A stretch of 64,000 nt of DNA from Amoebidium appalachense (taxonomy: Eukaryota > Ichthyosporea). Both the position numbers and the translations under genes were made by a program. The notes under the pieces were generated by a model. The model was not told the origin of the DNA, made no database searches, and was given only the letters and a program-made list of their open reading frames with translations. The stretch lies in contig CAVNZM010000011.1 of the NCBI GenBank assembly GCA_963693365.1, positions 8,742,001 through 8,806,000 on the forward strand, read 5' to 3'. Positions 58,484 through 64,000 of the stretch are shown in pieces; position 1 is the first letter of the stretch, and the number at the start of each line of letters is the position of its first letter.

Positions 58484-59952
58484 CGTCAAATAAAATTATT
58501 ATAATTTTTTTTTTTTCAGCATGTCGCTTTTACTCAAGTTTCACCGAGACCATGAGAGAGAATAATAGAGTTTTAAAATTTTCTATTGATACGTCTGGGA
58601 CCCACCTCATTTGGCGGCGTAGCTACCCCCCCTCCCTCCCCCCCCCCCCCTCCCTCCCTCCCCCCTTCCCTCCCCCTCTGACTCTTTGTCCCCGAAGAGG
58701 GGGGGGGGGGGGGGGGGGGGGGAGGGGGGGGCATTCTCTTTTGTCTTTCTTGACTTTGATCATTCTGTAAAGCATGCGCTAGCGCGAATTGTGAATAATC
58801 AGGCAGCTATGCTACACATTATCGTCTCTACGTAGCCGAGATAATGAGTTTTATTGTTTTTCATGAGGATATATATACACGAGGCTTGTTGCTTGTGGTA
58901 AAAGTCAGGAAAAAAACAAACAAACAAACTCCTATGAGATACGGAGCAGCACCGCTGCAAAAAAACGGTTTTTTTTTGCGATTTCTCTGTACACGTATAC
59001 CTAAGAGATAAACTATATCATTAGTGAAGAAATAATGCCGATGCGAGTATTTGACGAGCTATTCTGCAATTATGTGTACAGAGTAGAATCAAATATATCA
59101 GATAAATATATGAGACATACACGTATATTCAGGTATTGGTGATAATTAAAAAAAAAAGTCTATTTATCATGATTCAACCTCGAGAAATTATAAACCCTAA
59201 TACATTCTAATCATCGAGTACATTGTTAGCGAAGCCAAACTATAATCCAAAAACCACATTCATGATGACTCAAACGGTTTGATTGTGTGTGTGTGTGTGT
59301 GTGCGTGTGTGCGTGTGTGTGCGTGTGTGCGTGCGTGTGTGTGTGTGTGTGTCATACTATATACAATATTCACTTATCGGTAACCCTCTTTCTGCGACAG
59401 GCCGAGCCCCCCCCCCCCCCCCCCCCCCACCCACCCACCCAAACCCCAATCCCCCACAACCAACCAAGCAACCAAGCAACCAAGCAACCAAAAAGAAAGG
59501 GGGAAAAAAAAAGAAAGAAAAAAAAAAGAAAGGAAGAAAAAAAGAAAAAGAAAGAGAAGTTCGGAAGAGCAAAGAAGAGATTGGAAAACGAACACAAGAA
59601 AAGGTGAAGGAAGAAGGAACGAAAAAAAAATAAAAAAATAAAAAAATAAAAGAAGCAAAAGGAAAAGGAGCTTTTTGAAGAAAGGGTACAAACATACAAC
59701 CAACAACCCCACTGCTTGCGGTCGCACAATTCCATTGCCATATTTGTCAACTACATTACCATATTTAGCAACCTTATTGCCATATTTAGCAATACTGCAC
59801 CCACACCCATTCACCCTGCACCCCCGCCTGCCGCACGGCCACACATGCCACATTCTTAAAGCAAACCCCGACGAGAGGTTGCAGAGCTCTCTCTAATGAT
59901 TTTTCATGATTGGCCGTTTGAGGTAGAAGAGAAGAGATTGTTGACGGTGACA
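58124..59952. other. Upstream region of the EGF-protein gene
   Basis: Contains (GA)n at 58411-58480 with a preceding A tract, C and G tracts (58626-58730), AT-rich unique DNA, (TG)n (59284-59352), poly-C (59407-59428), purine-rich A/G DNA (59490-59665) and three 21-bp units on ccatatttagcaa (59737-59790). No coding region is supported. Confidence 0.6.
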
Positions 59953-60885
59953 ACTGCAAAAAAGGAAAAATTAAGGTTATAAATTACCTAAAAATAGACT
60001 ATTCCTATATTGTTTGTCTGTTTCATGATAAAAACCATGTAAAATGTACTATGAAAAGTTCGGACAGGCTTCAAACCAAAAAAAACCATACAGTATTTCT
60101 ACAAAATAGGGGATGAAACCGCAACGAGACGTACAAATCGCACTCGTTATCCTCACAGAAGTAGGCATACACACACACCACCCACTCAAAGGTACAAGTA
60201 CAAACACACAAGCACACACGTGCAAAAGAAACAGAAATGCACACACGCTAACACAAAAACGTACAACCACAGGCAACCCACCTCAACACGGACATCCCCC
60301 CCCCCCCCCCCCCCCCCCCCCCCCTTTCTTTTTTTTCTTTTTTTCTCTTTTCCCCCCCATATCACTGAGATGCACACAGTAACCTACACAGCAATGCAAA
60401 ATTCCACCAAGTTTTGCTGCCCATTCACTCACACATCTGGGTTTTTACCTGCGCACGTCACACACACACATAAAACTCAGACACAATCACCCACATGTGG
60501 AAGTACCCGCTCATGCTCGCCAAATGACGCCCACCCGACACTCACACAAACACACCCACTCCTCTCAAGCTATACACCAACCCCGATCCATCTCACACAC
60601 CCCATCCATGCAAACACAATCCACCCATACAAGGGTAGGCCGAATATAAGAGTATGTGGATTTCGGCCGCAGCCAGCTAGAATCTTAATTTCAGACCCAC
60701 CTAGCCCACAAGAACAAAAGGAAAAAATCTTAGTTTTCATATGTGCAATGGGGGCTAGCAAGCTACGATCTTTATTTTTTCCAAAATTCCGAGCGTTAGA
60801 ATCTTATACTCTGAAAATCTTATATATAGCCTACCCCTTGTACCAATCCACCCACCGTACCCATGCCTACCTGCCATATACAGCC

Positions 60886-61015
<130 letters not shown>

Positions 61016-61153
61016 ACCCAAAAACACTACTCACCAACATTTCCCCCCCTTCCCCCCCCCTCCGCGCCCCCTCCCCCCCCCCCCCCCCACCCTCTTCCTC
61101 CCTCCACCACCACCATCACCAAACACACACACACACACACACATACACCTCAC

Positions 61154-63852
<2,699 letters not shown>

Positions 63853-63871
63853 CTGTGTGTGTGTGTGTGTG

Positions 63872-63946
<75 letters not shown>

Positions 63947-63956
63947 GGGGATGTGT

Positions 63957-63999
<43 letters not shown>

Positions 64000-64000
64000 T

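Noticed and set aside
59788-59953. Possible further exon of the right-edge gene
   Set aside because: It has a good acceptor at 59954-59959, but the open frame shows no family pattern and no clear donor or end, so it was not added to the model.

Overview
This is a eukaryotic nuclear window with spliceosomal genes, GT-AG introns and the standard stop codons (TAA, TAG and TGA all end reconstructed genes). The DH-PH exchange factor, SH3 modules, EGF repeats and a possible coagulation-factor-like domain suggest an animal or a close unicellular relative of animals. The sequence alone does not name the species. Sequence between exons is saturated with (CA/TG)n, (CT/GA)n and long poly-G/poly-C tracts, which generate most of the long six-frame ORFs. 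Those ORFs are not genes.

Layout. (1) 1151-34540, minus strand: one very fragmented gene that I reconstruct as 37 phase-consistent exons, about 911 codons, running off the left edge through a splice donor. It encodes two SH3 domains, a Ser/Pro-rich linker, a Dbl-homology (DH) domain, a PH domain and a degenerate third SH3: a Rho-family GTPase exchange factor. A decayed DIRS-like retroelement sits in its last intron. (2) 37520-42998, minus strand: a small GyrI-like/effector-binding-domain gene with two alternative terminal exons. (3) About 43920-46732, plus strand: an unrecognised acidic-then-very-basic protein, probably nuclear, divergent from gene 2 across a shared promoter with an E2F-like site and CCAAT boxes. 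(4) 49593-54292, plus strand: a secreted proteinase-K-type subtilase with an intact catalytic triad and a long Pro/Asn-rich tail. (5) 56139-58123, minus strand: a single-pass membrane protein with PxYxSL cytoplasmic repeats and EGF-like modules, interrupted in frame by one TGA. (6) 61154-63852, minus strand: internal exons of a gene that enters from the right edge.

The genes do not form an obvious pathway. The strongest window-wide signal is how simple repeats meet splice sites. In sense orientation a C-rich tract often starts just after the 5' splice site, and (CA)n often ends directly in the acceptor AG. This holds for genes on both strands. Other notable items are partial exon duplications beside microsatellites, duplicated terminal exons, and a dispersed repeat family whose copies lie next to poly-G runs. 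No rRNA, tRNA, CRISPR array or prokaryotic feature was found.
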